From Polydactylus sextarius (taxonomy: Eukaryota > Chordata > Actinopteri > Polynemidae): DNA of 64,000 nt. Of the stretch, positions 25,147-37,374 are shown one piece after another. Position numbers and translations under genes: made by a program. The notes under the pieces are model-generated. The model saw only the letters and a program-made list of their open reading frames with translations, ran no database searches and was not told the origin of the DNA. Within the stretch, counting starts at the first letter, position 1, and every line of letters begins with the position of its first letter. The DNA lies in contig CM028923.1 of the NCBI GenBank assembly GCA_016801845.1, forward strand, positions 12,134,679 to 12,198,678, given 5' to 3'.

Positions 25147-25245
25147 CTGGAGGTATTATCTTTGTCTGCCTGTCAGCTTGTCCTTTTCTTGTGAATGTGT
25201 TATCTCAAGGAGGCTTCACAGGAATTTCGCCCAGAGAAAGATAAT
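25147..25245 (+). repeat. Dispersed fish repeat family R, copy 3 (5' part only)
   Basis: Shows the order 'ggaggtattat', 'gtctgcctgtcagc', 'cttgtgaatgtgttatctca' and 'caggaatttcgcc', matching the start of copies 1, 2 and 6. The later 'ttcacttgga' unit is missing, so the copy is truncated. Confidence 0.6.
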
Positions 25246-26318
25246 GTGAAGTTGATGTTGTAGCAGTAATGTGACAGGTATGATTCATTCAAGTCAGTCT
25301 GCCTTTAGGTTTTATAAAACCTTCCTGATTTTTTATATAGATATATGCATTCCCATGAATTCATGTCCATCTTTGGCATTATTCATTATTGGTTGGTTTT
25401 ACCAAGTTTTTCATTGGAATTATATCCCATTCATTGTCATACACAAGCCAAACCCACTTTCTCTCAGTCAGGGTCAGGGTTTGGGTGCTGATCTCTAACT
25501 AAACATCTTGGTGAATGAGGTGTCCAAAACACTTCAACACACTGCCAAAATAAGTGGATTTCTTGTGGATTTTTTAGCAAGTAAGACCTTGACAAGTGAA
25601 GGGATTATGCATGAAAATATTATTTTCTTTCTTTGTAAATTCAGTCAGCAGTCTTCCCACTGCCTTGCTCTTACTGTAAATGAAATGCGTTGAAATCACT
25701 GACTTTTTTCACCTCATGGTCAACTGAAATCAGATCTTCTGTCTCTCATCACCGGGTCTGCGGAGGCACTTGGCTTTGCAAGAGAAAACAAACAGTTTTA
25801 TTTCATTATAAAACAGCAATAGCTCATGCTAAAAGAAAAAACTTGAAGGAGATGAAATATGAGCTTCAGCACTCTCTCACACATGAAGTTTCACGGCTAA
25901 AAAGAAAGAAAAAAAGCAATGAAAGATGAATGTGGACAGTCTTTAAGAAGAAACTCCTGTCTTCCTGAGAGGAGGCCATCATCACTCTCTCTTTTTCTCT
26001 CTCTATCCATCATTTCCCCATCAGACAAAGTTTTGACGTTGCTGTCTGCCAGTCGCACAGACACTTCTCCTCCTCTCCATTATCTCTCTCTGCCTTCATC
26101 ACATCATTAAACTGACATGCCGACTTGTTCCCCTGTTGTCCATGCTGTACTCTACAGCCTTGATGGACCACAGAAGATCTTCTAAAACCTGGAGTATTAG
26201 GGCACATGTCAGCAATCACCTCAAAGAAATGAATGCACATAAATGAAATGCTTGGTGTCTTTAGTGTCAGATAAAATTTTAGATAATAAAGACAACATGA
26301 GGACATACAACAAACAAA
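25246..26318. other. Non-coding stretch with a CT-rich patch
   Basis: No gene recognised. About 25975-26100 is pyrimidine-rich. The overlapping short frames show no domains. Confidence 0.45.
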
Positions 26319-26338
26319 TAAATAATAATAATAATAAT
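26319..26338. repeat. (AAT)n microsatellite
   Basis: About six AAT units preceded by AAAT units. Confidence 0.92.
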
Positions 26339-27186
26339 TGCGTAATGTGTGGGAATGATACTAATATGTGTGCAGTTCAATATAGACTCATTAACTATGA
26401 TCTTATTCTGAATTCTGCTTCCAAAACACACTTTACAATCACTCATCAATTACTAGTTTTGCTTTAAAGTTAATATACTTTGTCATTCACATCACCAGAA
26501 CCTTTACTATTTGAAATATATGAAATTAATTGTTTTAAACTAAATTGTTCTAAAATACAGGTGTAGAATATATGTTGCTAAACGGGAAATAATGTGTATA
26601 ACTTCTGCAAAAAACAACAAGTTTTAATTAACAGACATTTTGTTTTATGCTGGGAGTCAGACATCTGGTAGAGAACTGCATTTCTAAGCTGAGCTAAGTC
26701 AATAAGCAGTAAGCATAAACACTAAGTCTTTGTATTTGTATTTTCCCACACAATTTGTGCCGAGGTACTTTACATGTAGACAACCAAGGCTGCTATAGGC
26801 AAATGACTAGGTCAGAAAACTTGTATATATTTTCCTTTCTTTTGATTTGAATGACTTCCTACTTCCTTCAGTTAAACAGAGTAATCATAAACCACCCCTC
26901 TGTAGCATGATGTGTGTTTGCATCAACTCATATTCTTTACAATGTGACTCATAGCACTTTTAAGCCAGGGGAGTAGGTATGTAAGTAAACAAGAACAAGT
27001 AGACCATGTTAATAGAAAACACAGGTTGTGATGATGAGCGGTGAAAGCCCAAGTTGGATTTGAAAAGACAAGTTTCCTGTTGTAAGATGAAGAGGGAGGA
27101 TGTGGAGTGACTCCGCTGTCCTGAATCCTTCCTCTTCTCTCCATACAGGACAGGACTGTGGAAATAATTCATGTTGTGTGTCTGTC
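26339..27186. other. Unique AT-rich stretch
   Basis: Nothing supported. Confidence 0.5.
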
Positions 27187-27335
27187 TTCCCTGGGGAAAA
27201 AGGAAGAGAGAGAAAGAGAGAGAAAAAAAAAACTGCTGCCGACATGTCTGGGACCAAATTAGATGGGAGGAGAGTGACATCTGAAAAAAGAGGAAGGGAT
27301 GACATAGGGAGAGAAGGATGAGTAAAGAGAAAAAA
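27187..27335 (+). repeat. Purine-rich (GA) tract
   Basis: GA-rich on the plus strand, with only a short interruption around 27236-27260. It produces the 131- and 143-codon minus-strand Ser/Leu/Phe frames, which I regard as compositional artefacts. Confidence 0.7.
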
Positions 27336-27400
27336 CGTGTGTGGGACAGTGAGAAACTTGTCAAAACTTGGCGACTCCGCTGCCTTGTCAACTGCTTTTA

Positions 27401-27435
27401 GCATACCGCTGCTACACAGCGGTATGCAGCGGTAT
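27401..27435. repeat. Perfect hairpin plus extra half-copy
   Basis: 'gcataccgct' (27401-27410) pairs exactly with 'agcggtatgc' (27418-27427) across a 7-base loop. The right arm's first eight bases are then repeated directly at 27428-27435. Confidence 0.88.
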
Positions 27436-27442
27436 CAGGGCA

Positions 27443-27460
27443 GTGTGTGTGTGTGTGTGT
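27443..27460. repeat. (GT)9 microsatellite
   Basis: Nine GT units. Confidence 0.95.
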
Positions 27461-29346
27461 CAAATCCTATACTCAACTTCTGCCAAGATTTTTAAGTGCA
27501 GAAAAATTCATTCTTAAGCAGAAACAAGTAGATAAACATACACTTTTCCTTAACAAACACTTAAAATGAGATACAAATCAGATAGCCATCTAAAACCAAC
27601 CAATAATAATGCAACAAAATCTTACCATCATTACATCCCCAAACACTTATACACTCCGAATGTTCCTTCTCTGTTGTCTTAAGGCATTTTTGGCCTGACG
27701 GCCTAAAACAACATGAGTGGTCAAATCCCGATCATACAACCAGATTTGGTCATTTGTGTAGATGTATGATGGTGATGAACCTGTCTTTGATCCAGGAACT
27801 GGAAGCTAAAAACTTCAGAAACACCAGTGGAACCTATTAAAGAAAACCTCTTAACCTCAGGTCCTAATTATTATGTTATAATTTGCCAAATATAGAAACT
27901 GATTCGTTTTGGATTTGATTTGAAATCTATTCAGGAAACCCCTGAAGTAATTTTCAAAATGCGTGGCCTCTACAGCTCTGTTAGTTAATATTGAGCCTAA
28001 ACCAAGAATTTTCCATGTCATGAAACTGAATCTCTTCTAACCTGGTTACACTACCATGGTAACTTATGTTACAAAGTTATCCTGGTCTGGAACAAGTTAT
28101 GTTCCGATTTTCGGATTTTACGAAAGCGCCAATCTTTTATTGTTTACCTCTTTTGGAAATGGAGTCACCAGTACGAGAATCTAGATTCATTGTCAAGTCC
28201 ATTTGTCCACTACTGGAGCTGCAGCTGATGGAGAACTGATTAAAAATTGTTGTATTAGTTTTATTCATACTTATCAATGAAGTAGTATTTTGACTCATTT
28301 GACTCTGTTGCACAGCTTTTAAAGTTTGACAACATGCGCCTGTCACATTATAAATAAATGGAAGACACTGAGAACTCTTCATAACTGTCCATTATAAGAA
28401 CCTGTTGCTCTTATGTAAGTCAGAGGCACACAAGTGGTGCATTTTATGAGAAACAAAATCAGATGATGAATCTAACACTCCTTTTTATGGGAACACCCAC
28501 AGCACCTGAAGAAGAGCCATCTTTATTATACAAATTTATCAGTTTATCACTGGTGGTGAGTTTCAGTTTTGACAAACAAGCTCACATAAATAAAAGTTGG
28601 ATATGATGAACATGCTTCATGTTCTCAACTGATTCTCTCTGATTTTTGGCAGACGTTTGTTTCCATGAAATCCACTGAAGTCATAAATATGTGCGTCTTT
28701 CTTTATTGTTCCATGTGGTGACATGTCTGGTCGCTCCTCCAGAACTGAGGGTGTTGGTCATGAAACTGGAACTATTGATGAAACTGGTGATGAATGGTGA
28801 TGAAGCATCTGACAAATAATTACTTGTGGTAAAACTATTTTATTTTCAACTAAGACAAGCTCATACGGTATATGGGCCATCAGACATACTCCAGTCATTC
28901 GCCCATTTCAGTGGATAGTTAAGACTGTGGCACTTTATCACAAGCGCAAAATCTGTCAATGGCTAAAGCTACACACAGGCGGTATGAATATTAAACATAT
29001 AACTTGAAGAAATGGGTGAATTTCCATATTTTATGATCAACACCAACACTTTAGAGCCATTTGGTTAAAGTTATTTCTGAATTTTCAGATGTTAGCAAAC
29101 AAAGTCCACAGACTGACTGTAGATCAGCAGACAGAGTACAGTGAGATCAATGTTAGCTTCAGTGCTTTATCGAACTGAGAAACTCTGCACTGTGGGCAGG
29201 AGGTTGTTGGTTGTAATCCCATTAATAATTTAATCCCATTAAACCCAGGAATGTGAGAGTTAAAGTGCAGTGTTTGATGTTACTGAATACTGAACATTTA
29301 CAAGAAAACCTGCCTGTCTTTCTGACTTACTTCCTTTTGTTTTCCA
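27461..29346. other. Unique AT-rich stretch
   Basis: No gene or array recognised. Low-copy direct words around 28770-28805 ('gatgaaactgg', 'gtgatgaa') form a short degenerate repeat. Confidence 0.5.
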
Positions 29347-29371
29347 CACCACACACACACACACACACACA
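29347..29371. repeat. (CA)n microsatellite
   Basis: About 12 CA units. Confidence 0.96.
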
Positions 29372-29487
29372 ATGAAAATGACCAGAGGGTAGCTCCTATA
29401 GAGGCATGATACTATACATTAGATTAAAAAGAATGGGTTCAAGTTACTGTCAAAAAATCACATGGCTCCGATTACAGGCCAGACATC

Positions 29488-29511
29488 GTGTGTGTGTGTG
29501 TGTGTGTGTGT
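29488..29511. repeat. (TG)n microsatellite
   Basis: Twelve TG units. Confidence 0.96.
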
Positions 29512-29927
29512 CCAATAAATTGTACAAAGCGAAGAACTTTTGTTTGTTTATGGGAATTAATATGTCTTTCAATCAGACAAAACTGCAGTTTGTAGCAAGA
29601 AGCTCTTCCTGCAAAAGAAATGTGGTAACTTTTCTGTGAGATGGCTGACAGATGTGCCTGCTCTTAAGTTTTCATCTTCACAACATTTTTCAAAGAGCAG
29701 GCTGCAGTGTAAAGGCAGGTGATGGAAAGGGAAGTCACGAGGGAAATGATAATGGAAGGGAAAGAGAGAGAATGATAAAAAATAACTCTCTGTTGTTCTC
29801 TCTTTCATTCTCTTCCTGGCACTGCAGTCTGGGATGCTAATTTAGTAATTGATCCTGAGACGCTGCGCTGAGGTTACTCTGTGTGTGAGTGTGTGTCTGG
29901 GGTTACAGCCCTTCTTGTTCTGAATCA

Positions 29928-30072
29928 GGGATGTGGAAGAGGAGGAAGGGTCACCTCCTGGGAAAACAAAGAGAGAAAGGAGGAAATTACAGAAAGAGAA
30001 AGAGAGGAAAACAGAAACTACTGAATAGGAGAAAGGGATGTAAGTGAAATAGAAGAAAAACAGAAAAAGGCA
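29928..30072 (+). repeat. Purine-rich (GA) tract
   Basis: About 145 bases dominated by A/G, just upstream of the SINE-like piece. Confidence 0.7.
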
Positions 30073-30094
30073 TGTGATTATAATAGTAGCTCTA

Positions 30095-30215
30095 CTGTGG
30101 TGGTGATGTGGTTTAAGGGCATTGACCATGAACCAAAACGTCCCTTGGTTCAAGTTTGGCTGTGGAACTTTGTAACATGTTGGTCTTTATGTCTCTGCCT
30201 GTCTGCCTAACCTGT
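30095..30215 (+). mobile_element. tRNA-derived SINE-like fragment
   Basis: The order is 'gtttaagggcattgaccatg', a B-box-like 'ggttcaagttt' (30147-30157), 'ggctgtggaactttgtaaca' and a 'ctctgcctgtctgcc' pyrimidine stretch. This is the layout of a common fish SINE whose tRNA-like head is followed by a 'ttt..tgcatgtc..tctctgc' body. It is diverged, with no flanking duplications visible, and directly abuts the L2-like LINE remnant. Confidence 0.5.
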
Positions 30216-31480
30216 ATCAAACTGCTTTTTAAAGAAACCTGGCCTTGACCCAACACTCCCTCATAATTATAGATCTTTTGTCCCAAAAGTCATTGTAAAG
30301 CCTGTTGCTAAACAATTACTGGAAATCGTGGAAGCTTATATTATTCTCAACCCATTTCAGTCTGGTTTTTGCCAGCTGCATTGTACGGAAACTACTCCCC
30401 TAAAGTCACTAATGAGGCAGACTCTATTTCAGTACTGTCAGACTTATCTGATACCTGGCCTACCTTACTTAGCCTTTGATAACATTGGTCCTACCATCCT
30501 GCTGGATAGACTCAAGCACTGAGTTGTTGTAGATTCATTGTGTCAATGTCCAGTTTAGTATCCCCCAGAAGACCTTAAACAGCCAAGTTTGCTACAAATT
30601 AAGTCCTGTAGTGAGTCAAGTGTCTGGGAAAGCATTTTTAGAGTTAGCATGTTGTCATTAGCTTCAGCCAAGCTTTGATTCTTGCTCGATATTATTGTCA
30701 CACAAGGTGGTAGTATCAGTCCACTGCTTTGCCGATTGTTTTATAGTGCATGAATCCAATACGACAAACTTGAAATGTTTGGACATGCAAACAGCTTGCA
30801 GGAGTTTACAAGAGATGCATCTAGATTCTAGCTTGTACACACCTTCCTCAAATCTTTCAGAGAGCTCTCATTTTGTCACATTGTCAGCTCTTATGTCCTG
30901 TGATGTTCCACAATTTCTATCCTTGGTCCCATCTTGTTCAGCTTGCACACTGGACTGAAGTGGAACATTGAGGTGAAGAAGTAGCTGAGTAGAAGGTGAG
31001 GCTTAAAAAAAGGCAGTCTTTGTTCAAACCCTCACCTGTTGTCACAAGCTTATGGTAGTGACCAAAAGCATGAGATCATGCATAAAAGTGGCTGAAACTG
31101 AGTTTCTCTGAGTGACTGGGCTCAACTGGAGGGAGCTTGGAGTAGAGCTGGTTTCTACTGATTTCCTACTGATATCAAAGATTGGATATCACAAAACTTT
31201 TCACAGCTGAATGCAGACAAAAAAGATGAAGTCTCAAAAATTAGTCTACACCTCAGACACTTCTATATAAAATCATCCATCAGGCTTGGTGTTGGAAATT
31301 GGTTCTGAGTCTTTTCTTCTCTGGACTGCTGTAAGTGCAAACTATTGCCTTGTTTAGGTGAGTTTATTTTATAATTTCATATGTTTACAAAATTGCGTAT
31401 AATTTATAATTTTGCCTTGACATGAATGTTTTGGTGATTTGACACTATACAAATAAAGCTGAACTTATTTGAATTGTCAG
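30216..31480 (+). mobile_element. Decayed L2-like (non-LTR) LINE, reverse transcriptase remnant with 3' tail
   Basis: Three in-order pieces of an L2/CR1-group reverse transcriptase survive. Piece 1 (30229-30522, open frame) includes 'LKKPGLDP', 'NYR', 'PFQSGF' and 'TETTPL' and ends 'ILLDRLKH'. Piece 2 (about 30850-30945) shows 'SERSHFVTL'-type residues and a 'VPQ..LSLVP' stretch that is the conserved GVPQGS-x-LGP region broken by a frameshift. Piece 3 (about 31170-31235) reads 'DIKDWISQNFSQLNADK'. The element closes with 'gacactatacaaataaagct' and 'gaattg' (about 31437-31480), the usual fish L2 tail. The catalytic 'ADD' region is not evident and the 5' half (endonuclease) is missing. The copy is dead and 5'-truncated; it is a relic, not a gene. 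Confidence 0.8.
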
Positions 31481-32368
31481 ATATGAATAAACTGTATGTC
31501 CCATAAAAATTACATGTGGTAAAAGAAAGAAAGCAAATATCTATTCTCTGTATTTACATTTAGTACATTTCTTTGTATAGATGTTTTCATTGTCAGTCTG
31601 CTGTTCCTAGAAAGGGTTTAAATTACCTGCCTACGCACAAGGGATTCACAGGAAATGAGGCGTGTACAGTATCTAATCCTTAGTTAATGTTTTTCACTTC
31701 TACATCAGCTTCACTGTTCACTGTTCACTCTCAGAGATGGATTATGTTACCGACAATATAATCCAAACATATTCTACTGCTGATGATTCACTTTAAAAGT
31801 ATTTCGACTGGTGTACTTGTATGTATGTATGTATGTTGACTTGTATGGCAGCCACAAAGGAAATAATTTATTTGTCTGGAAACTAAACAGAACAGTGGGT
31901 GTGAAATGTTGTCAGAGGTTTTAGTTTTTATTTCTAATAATCACAACAGAGTCTTCTTCTGAGCTGTGGTGAATATTAATAGTCATAGTGTACTATAGTA
32001 GTTGTTACGTAATGTGACACACTCAAACTCTCTCCATTTAAGACACAAGCAGCAAAACAACTGATCGAATGAATGACTGTGTTAAATAACAATTTACTTG
32101 GTTTTGTATGACTGAAAACTCTGAAGTAACCACAAATCCTTAGTGGTGAAAGAGGCCCTGGTCATTTCGTTGCAGGAAATTAATTTTAAATATTCTTAGG
32201 GAATAATGGAACAAGGAGCAGATGAATACCTGTAAGGAACAGACTGTGATCCTCCTACATCCTGTTGGACCAGCTGGGAAATCTGGACCAGTAGAAAAAC
32301 TGTAGACTGATAAAAAAAGGAAGTTGATTAAATAATATTACCACTAATATATTCCATAAATTACACAT
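31481..32368. other. Unique AT-rich stretch
   Basis: Nothing recognised apart from the (TATG)n tract. Confidence 0.5.
31819..31836. repeat. (TATG)n microsatellite
   Basis: Four to five TATG units. Confidence 0.88.
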
Positions 32369-34319
32369 TTGTACAACCTAACCAACATAACATATTCTGA
32401 GGGAAAAGGAAAACAACTTAACAGTCTCATACACTACATACTCCCACACTTGCATAATATGGCTGCAGCAAACAGTGGCGTGACTACAACATGGCAAGTT
32501 TCATATTTGGACATCAATGATGGGAGGCAAACAAAAGCAAACAAGAAAGAAAATGTTTTCAGGTCTGATGAAGCCAGTTGTAGGATGAGACATGGATTTG
32601 TGTAGGAAAAAAAAAGACAAGAGGGACAAAAGAGAAACAAAACGACACACACACAATGACCGATCTGAACACTGTAGACTGCAGGCTTTAAGAAAAAAGC
32701 AGCTATAAGGATCATGGTCAGAATATTTTTACAACACTTCACTCTGAACAAACTTTAATGCAGAACAGATCTGAGGAATAAAAAAGATTTTACATATAAT
32801 GATTTGAATTGAAACTGTACCAATTACTCAATAAGTGTAGTGACTGTTACACATTAATTTATCATCGATCACTTCCAACATACCAATGAATGATGAAGAA
32901 ACTGTACTTTTCCACACAATCAAGCCAAAAAATAAACACAATCACATTTTAAAAAAATAGATTAAGTCCCTGTAATGTGGGTTGTATGATACATTAGTTG
33001 TGGTTAGTTTATAAAATGTTTTTGGAAATATTTTTAAGGCTGAGGCTGATCAAAACCAGACATGTACACAACTAGACAGTACAAACAGAGGCTATGCATG
33101 CTGTGAGGTTTGTTAGGTGTATGCAAAACAGGCTTTTTCCATATAAAATATTTTGTTTATTGGACAATATATGACAGAAATATTAAGAATATGAAAGGAT
33201 AGTACCAATGTTGACCGCTCTCATGTATTTGTTACAGAGTGTTTGTGGTCAGTTAACATTGGAGTCCATGAGGCATTTGAGGGAGATTCTCGTGTGTAAA
33301 AGCAGTTACAAATCAAATAATGAACCTATAGTGGGATTCTTCAATAAGAGTTAAAAATGTCACGAAACACAAATGGGACCAGGGCATTTCAAAATGTAAG
33401 CACAAAAACAAATTTGAATATAGGAAAATAAAATTCTCAAATTTCATCTGATGATAATATTTTTCAAGTGGCCCTCAGTTATGATACTCAGTGAGGTTTT
33501 TGTTCAAGTACTTTATTATTATAATTAATGTTTCCATGGTCTGTTCCCGGCATGCACATGTGGAGATCTTAACCATCATTGTGTGCATAAATAACTCAGC
33601 TACCTCCACAGAAAGACTGTTTCTAATTTGTCTTAAGTTTTTCATTGTTTTTCATTTAAAATTGTATTAGCATTGCAAACTCATTGGGAGACAAATATGA
33701 AAACATCAGTGTCAGTACTTAGAGAAGTGCAGTTTAAAAAATAGAATGTTGCAGATAAGTGTATGAAATGCTTTATGTGAATATATGTTAATAGCAGCGG
33801 CTAGTCCTCTTTTATTGAGCCTGGATTTTGATTTACTTTGTGAAATGTGACGCAGCTGATTTCACAATGAATGTGATGTGTTGAAATACGTGAAGATAGT
33901 CCCAGTGTCCCTCTCCCCGGTGCCACTAGCTCTTTTTAGACAGGAGACACACAGGTTGCATCCTGAACAGATGTTGAACCACCACCCTCTCAGTCTTTTG
34001 GTCACTACCCGAACCTCATAAACATAAGTAAAGGACAGATCAGTGACAGACTGGTTCACCATGACAGTGGGTACAGCATCTACCTCACTCCTGATACTAA
34101 ATCAATTCATTTATCAACCTCCTACTCCGTTCTACCTTCACTTGTGAGCAAGACTATGAGATACTTTATCTCCTTCACAACTCATCCCCAACCTGTGGGG
34201 AATAATCCACCCCTTTCTGGCAGAAAACTTTCTCAGTGTGTCTCCAAAAACTCACAACATGAAACTGCAGATAGAATTACTGGGTACATCTAAAGGTTCT
34301 GGAGGGGAAGGGGAGCAAG
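32369..34319. other. Unique AT-rich stretch
   Basis: No gene supported. The open frames on both strands at 32369-32751 share no features with known families. Confidence 0.5.
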
Positions 34320-34366
34320 GTGTCAAGGGTCAGGGTCACAGTCAGGGTCACAGTTAGGGTTGGGGT
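34320..34366 (+). repeat. Degenerate 'cagggtcaca' tandem words
   Basis: 'gggtcagggtcaca', 'gtcagggtcaca' and 'gttagggttgggg' follow each other. The word is telomere-like only in part and is better explained as the start of the dispersed repeat that follows. Confidence 0.6.
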
Positions 34367-34479
34367 AGCGTTACTTAAGGTATGTGGTCACCTGCAGGGC
34401 AAAGAACTGACTGAAACTTCCCCTTTTTCTACATCACCCACAACTATAACTGATGTTCTGAACATAATTCTGGTATTGA

Positions 34480-34741
34480 ACCATCACTGTGAGGACATTT
34501 TACTGTTGTGGGGACATTGTGGCTGATCCTCACAACTTCAAAGGGATGTTTGGAGGTTAAGGCTGGGTTTTGTTTTCCTGGTTAGAATTAAGGTTAGTTT
34601 CAGGGTAAGAATTTGTTTGTGACGGTTAAGATTAGAACAAGGGGCCACAGCGTGCATTATATGAATGTATGAATGACTTCATGACTAGAGGAAGACTAAC
34701 ACATTTGTGTGTGCGTGTGTGTGTGTGTGTGTGCGCGTGTT
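34480..34741 (+). repeat. Dispersed fish repeat ending in (GT)n
   Basis: Characteristic order: 'gtgaggacattttact', 'tggggacat.gtgg', 'cctcacaacttcaaaggga', 'ggttaaggctgggttttg', 'taaggttagtttcagggtaa', 'gggccacagcgtgcattata', then 'gaagactaacacattt' running into the (GT)n at 34705-34741. I recognise this as a family widespread in fish whose 3' end is a GT microsatellite, which would explain the location of this array. Confidence 0.7.
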
Positions 34742-36409
34742 GTTCATGGAATAACAGAGACGAACGAAGGAGAGAAACTTGAATCTTGACTGACAGAAAA
34801 AGTAATCATAAAGGTCAGAGTTGATAAGTGTCATTTGAGTTTCATATATTTCACGCAACCAATACACACGCACACATGTGCGACATGTGCAACTGGTTGT
34901 TAAGTATCCCAGCTTGTTCATGTCATAACAATTAAAATTTTTACAGTGAGCACATGAAAAAAATAATGATATTTGCTACACTTCCTGTTGTTGTGAGTTT
35001 TGTACATTTACTCTGAATGCATGCCATGATTCATGATGTCTTAACTTATTTCAATGTTTTTAATGTTAATGTCGAGCCATCAGTCATTGTATGAAAGCAT
35101 GTGTTTTCTTAAATGGAGAAAGTTTTACTTTGGACTAAATTTCACAGAGCGTTCATTCATTTCCTTGTAAGGCTGTATAATTTGAACTCGATTTTGAAAC
35201 AGGATTTAAGATAACAGCACAAAAGCAGATGCATAGTGGAAAAAGCCTGAGATGCCAGATGAACCCCTACACCCACAGTGAGGCTGACGAACGTCTGTTT
35301 TTCATCATTTCAACTCTAGCTGTAGACCCGGACAAATGCTGTATTGCTGGACTGAGGGTAAAATGTCAGCGCAAAAGCAGCAGCCGGTCAAATCATCAGT
35401 GAGGAAATCCCACGGAGAGGAACTGAGATCTGAAAGAAGTCACTGGGGCTGCCTTAAAACTAAACTACAGGAGTCAGAGCACACTCACCTATGTGCATAA
35501 AATTTACTGCAAAGAATTTTTTCCTAGTCTTCCCTCAACAGCTGAATGTCCTCAAAATAACCAGTTGTCAATATTTGGACCAATTTAGCTAATTCACTGA
35601 GAAATCTGGTCCTTGATCTTGCTGAACTATTTACAGACTCATCCAGTCTGCCCACTAACATCATGTTGGATAGAGAAGAGACTATTAGGATCATTACAAT
35701 ATGTGATTATGTCTGAACCTTGAGGCTAACATTAGCTAACATACCTCTTGTGAAATTTTGATCAACATTTCACCTCCAGGCGTCTCTTCTAGCATTTTTA
35801 ACCATTTAGATCAGCCTTTTGCAAAAAACAGGAAGTTGTTGCACAACAGTCTCTCTTTCGTTTACATTTGCTTCCCTGTAAAAAATCAAATGACATGTGG
35901 TGTTGCATTGCTTCTCTTGGCACCATAATCTTAACAATATGGTGTAATATGCAATGCTCCATTATTTTCACATCTTGCTCTGTGGTCATGTTTTAGATCA
36001 GGACAGAACATAATCTATGAAGTAGACTCAACAATTGGTAGTGGGAATTCTCAATGGACAAACAGCACAAAATCTTAAAAGTCTGACTGACATTGGTTAC
36101 CCTCATTGCAGTCGAATCACACCATAGCCCTCAAACTAATTTTCTGTTTTCCGGGCATACACAAGTTTTGTGGTCATTTAGATGTGATTTAGCCAAGCCT
36201 TCAACATATGTGTGACCTTTTCCTGTATTCTGGATTTGGTTTTCTCAGTGTTACAGTTCATGAACGTAGAGCTTTTCTGCAATCAACAATCGAATCTGAG
36301 GAGTTGAAAAGACTCCAAGTCTCAGCATGTGTATGCTTCATCGCAGATTGGAACAGGCACAGAAAGACTGATACAAAGTCATAGTGATAAAAAATAACTT
36401 TCAGACTGA
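34742..36409. other. Unique stretch, locally GC-richer
   Basis: 35260-35460 is more complex and GC-richer than its surroundings, but no frame stays open. No feature supported. Confidence 0.45.
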
Positions 36410-36660
36410 AATTAGATGTTTTCAGGCCAAGACTCAAAGCAGGACTCAGGTGCAGAGGTGTCAGAAGTAACAGGCTTTATTTCTTTGAACAAGGCAAGGA
36501 TTCTTTTGTCGTGGAGACAGCAGGACAGGCTATGAAAAACGCACCTCCGCATGGGAAGTGCGCACGAATAGGGCAGTAGTTAAGGAAGCTAATAACAAAA
36601 GACAAAAAACAAGACAAAAAACCCAGGACAAGACCAACCTCACCGAGGTGTGACAGATGT
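36410..36660 (-). repeat. Possible dispersed repeat (unclassified)
   Basis: Words such as 'gactcaggtgcagaggt', 'acaggctttatttc', 'gaacaaggcaagga' and 'gacaagaccaacctcaccga' resemble an interspersed fish sequence I have seen before, including the 'caggctttattt' word. Orientation and class are uncertain. Confidence 0.3.
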
Positions 36661-36681
36661 TTAACCTACAAATGACCCAAA

Positions 36682-36700
36682 TTTTTTTTTTTTCTTTTTT
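36682..36700. repeat. Poly(T) tract
   Basis: T-run with one C interruption. Confidence 0.85.
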
Positions 36701-36819
36701 CATTCGACGTTTAACATGTAAAACCCATCAGCAGTGAATCAGAAAAAAACCCTTCCTGTTGTGTAAATCCCACCATAGATTATCACATATAATCTAATTT
36801 CATTGTAACAAAAAATAGT

Positions 36820-36965
36820 TCCTGGAGGCAGACACATTATGAGTCACACTGACCCCATATTGACCCCTTATTATCGGTTTTGTCCCAGCAGCCAATGTGT
36901 GTTTGGCTGAGATTACTGGCTGTTGCAGCTCGGTGGGACGGAAACCAGCTTGTTCATCTAAAGTG
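36820..36965. promoter_or_regulatory. Candidate conserved non-coding element
   Basis: Dense, non-repetitive sequence with two 'tgacccc' nuclear-receptor-like half sites (around 36850-36867), 'gccaatgtgtgtttggc' and 'gagattactggctg'. It differs in texture from the flanking AT-rich DNA. Conservation cannot be judged without other genomes. Confidence 0.2.
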
Positions 36966-37374
36966 GGAAATGTATTTATTAATACTTAGTGAAGTAACAG
37001 ATCACTTACTCTGAGTGCCTATCTCAGCATTACATAAAGAGCTACTGCGCTGGGGGGTGGGGGTTTCCATCTTCTGTACTAAATTATATTCCTGTCCTTG
37101 TTTTTATAGACCTCGTCAACGCTTTAAAGGTTTATGGAGCTTTTCATAACCTAGACAAACACAATGTACAAAGACTGTATTGCAGAGAAAAACAGACAAC
37201 TGCTGTGTTGTCAGTTTAGTTGCTGCCAAAAATAGCTGTTGTACATTTTTGTGAGAAATAATTAGAATTAATGCCTAGCAGATTTTGCTCTTCCTGTTGC
37301 AGGTATTTGGTGTATAAATTCACACATTGTAGCTGCAAACATGTTGCATGAGGTCACTGTGCCATTTGACCTTT

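Noticed and set aside
26740..26790. Possible minus-strand L2-type tail ('gaggtactttacatgtag')
   Set aside because: Too short and diverged to separate from chance.
26960..27404. 143- and 131-codon overlapping minus-strand open frames
   Set aside because: They coincide with a GA-rich tract and are Ser/Leu/Phe-rich in two frames at once, which is a compositional effect.
34327..34366. Possible interstitial telomere repeat
   Set aside because: Only one 'ttagggtt' word; the rest is 'cagggtcaca', explained by the dispersed repeat that follows.
35330..35400. Possible short Cys-rich exon after 'ctctagctgtag'
   Set aside because: The frame closes quickly, and the acceptor and donor are weak; no more than chance.
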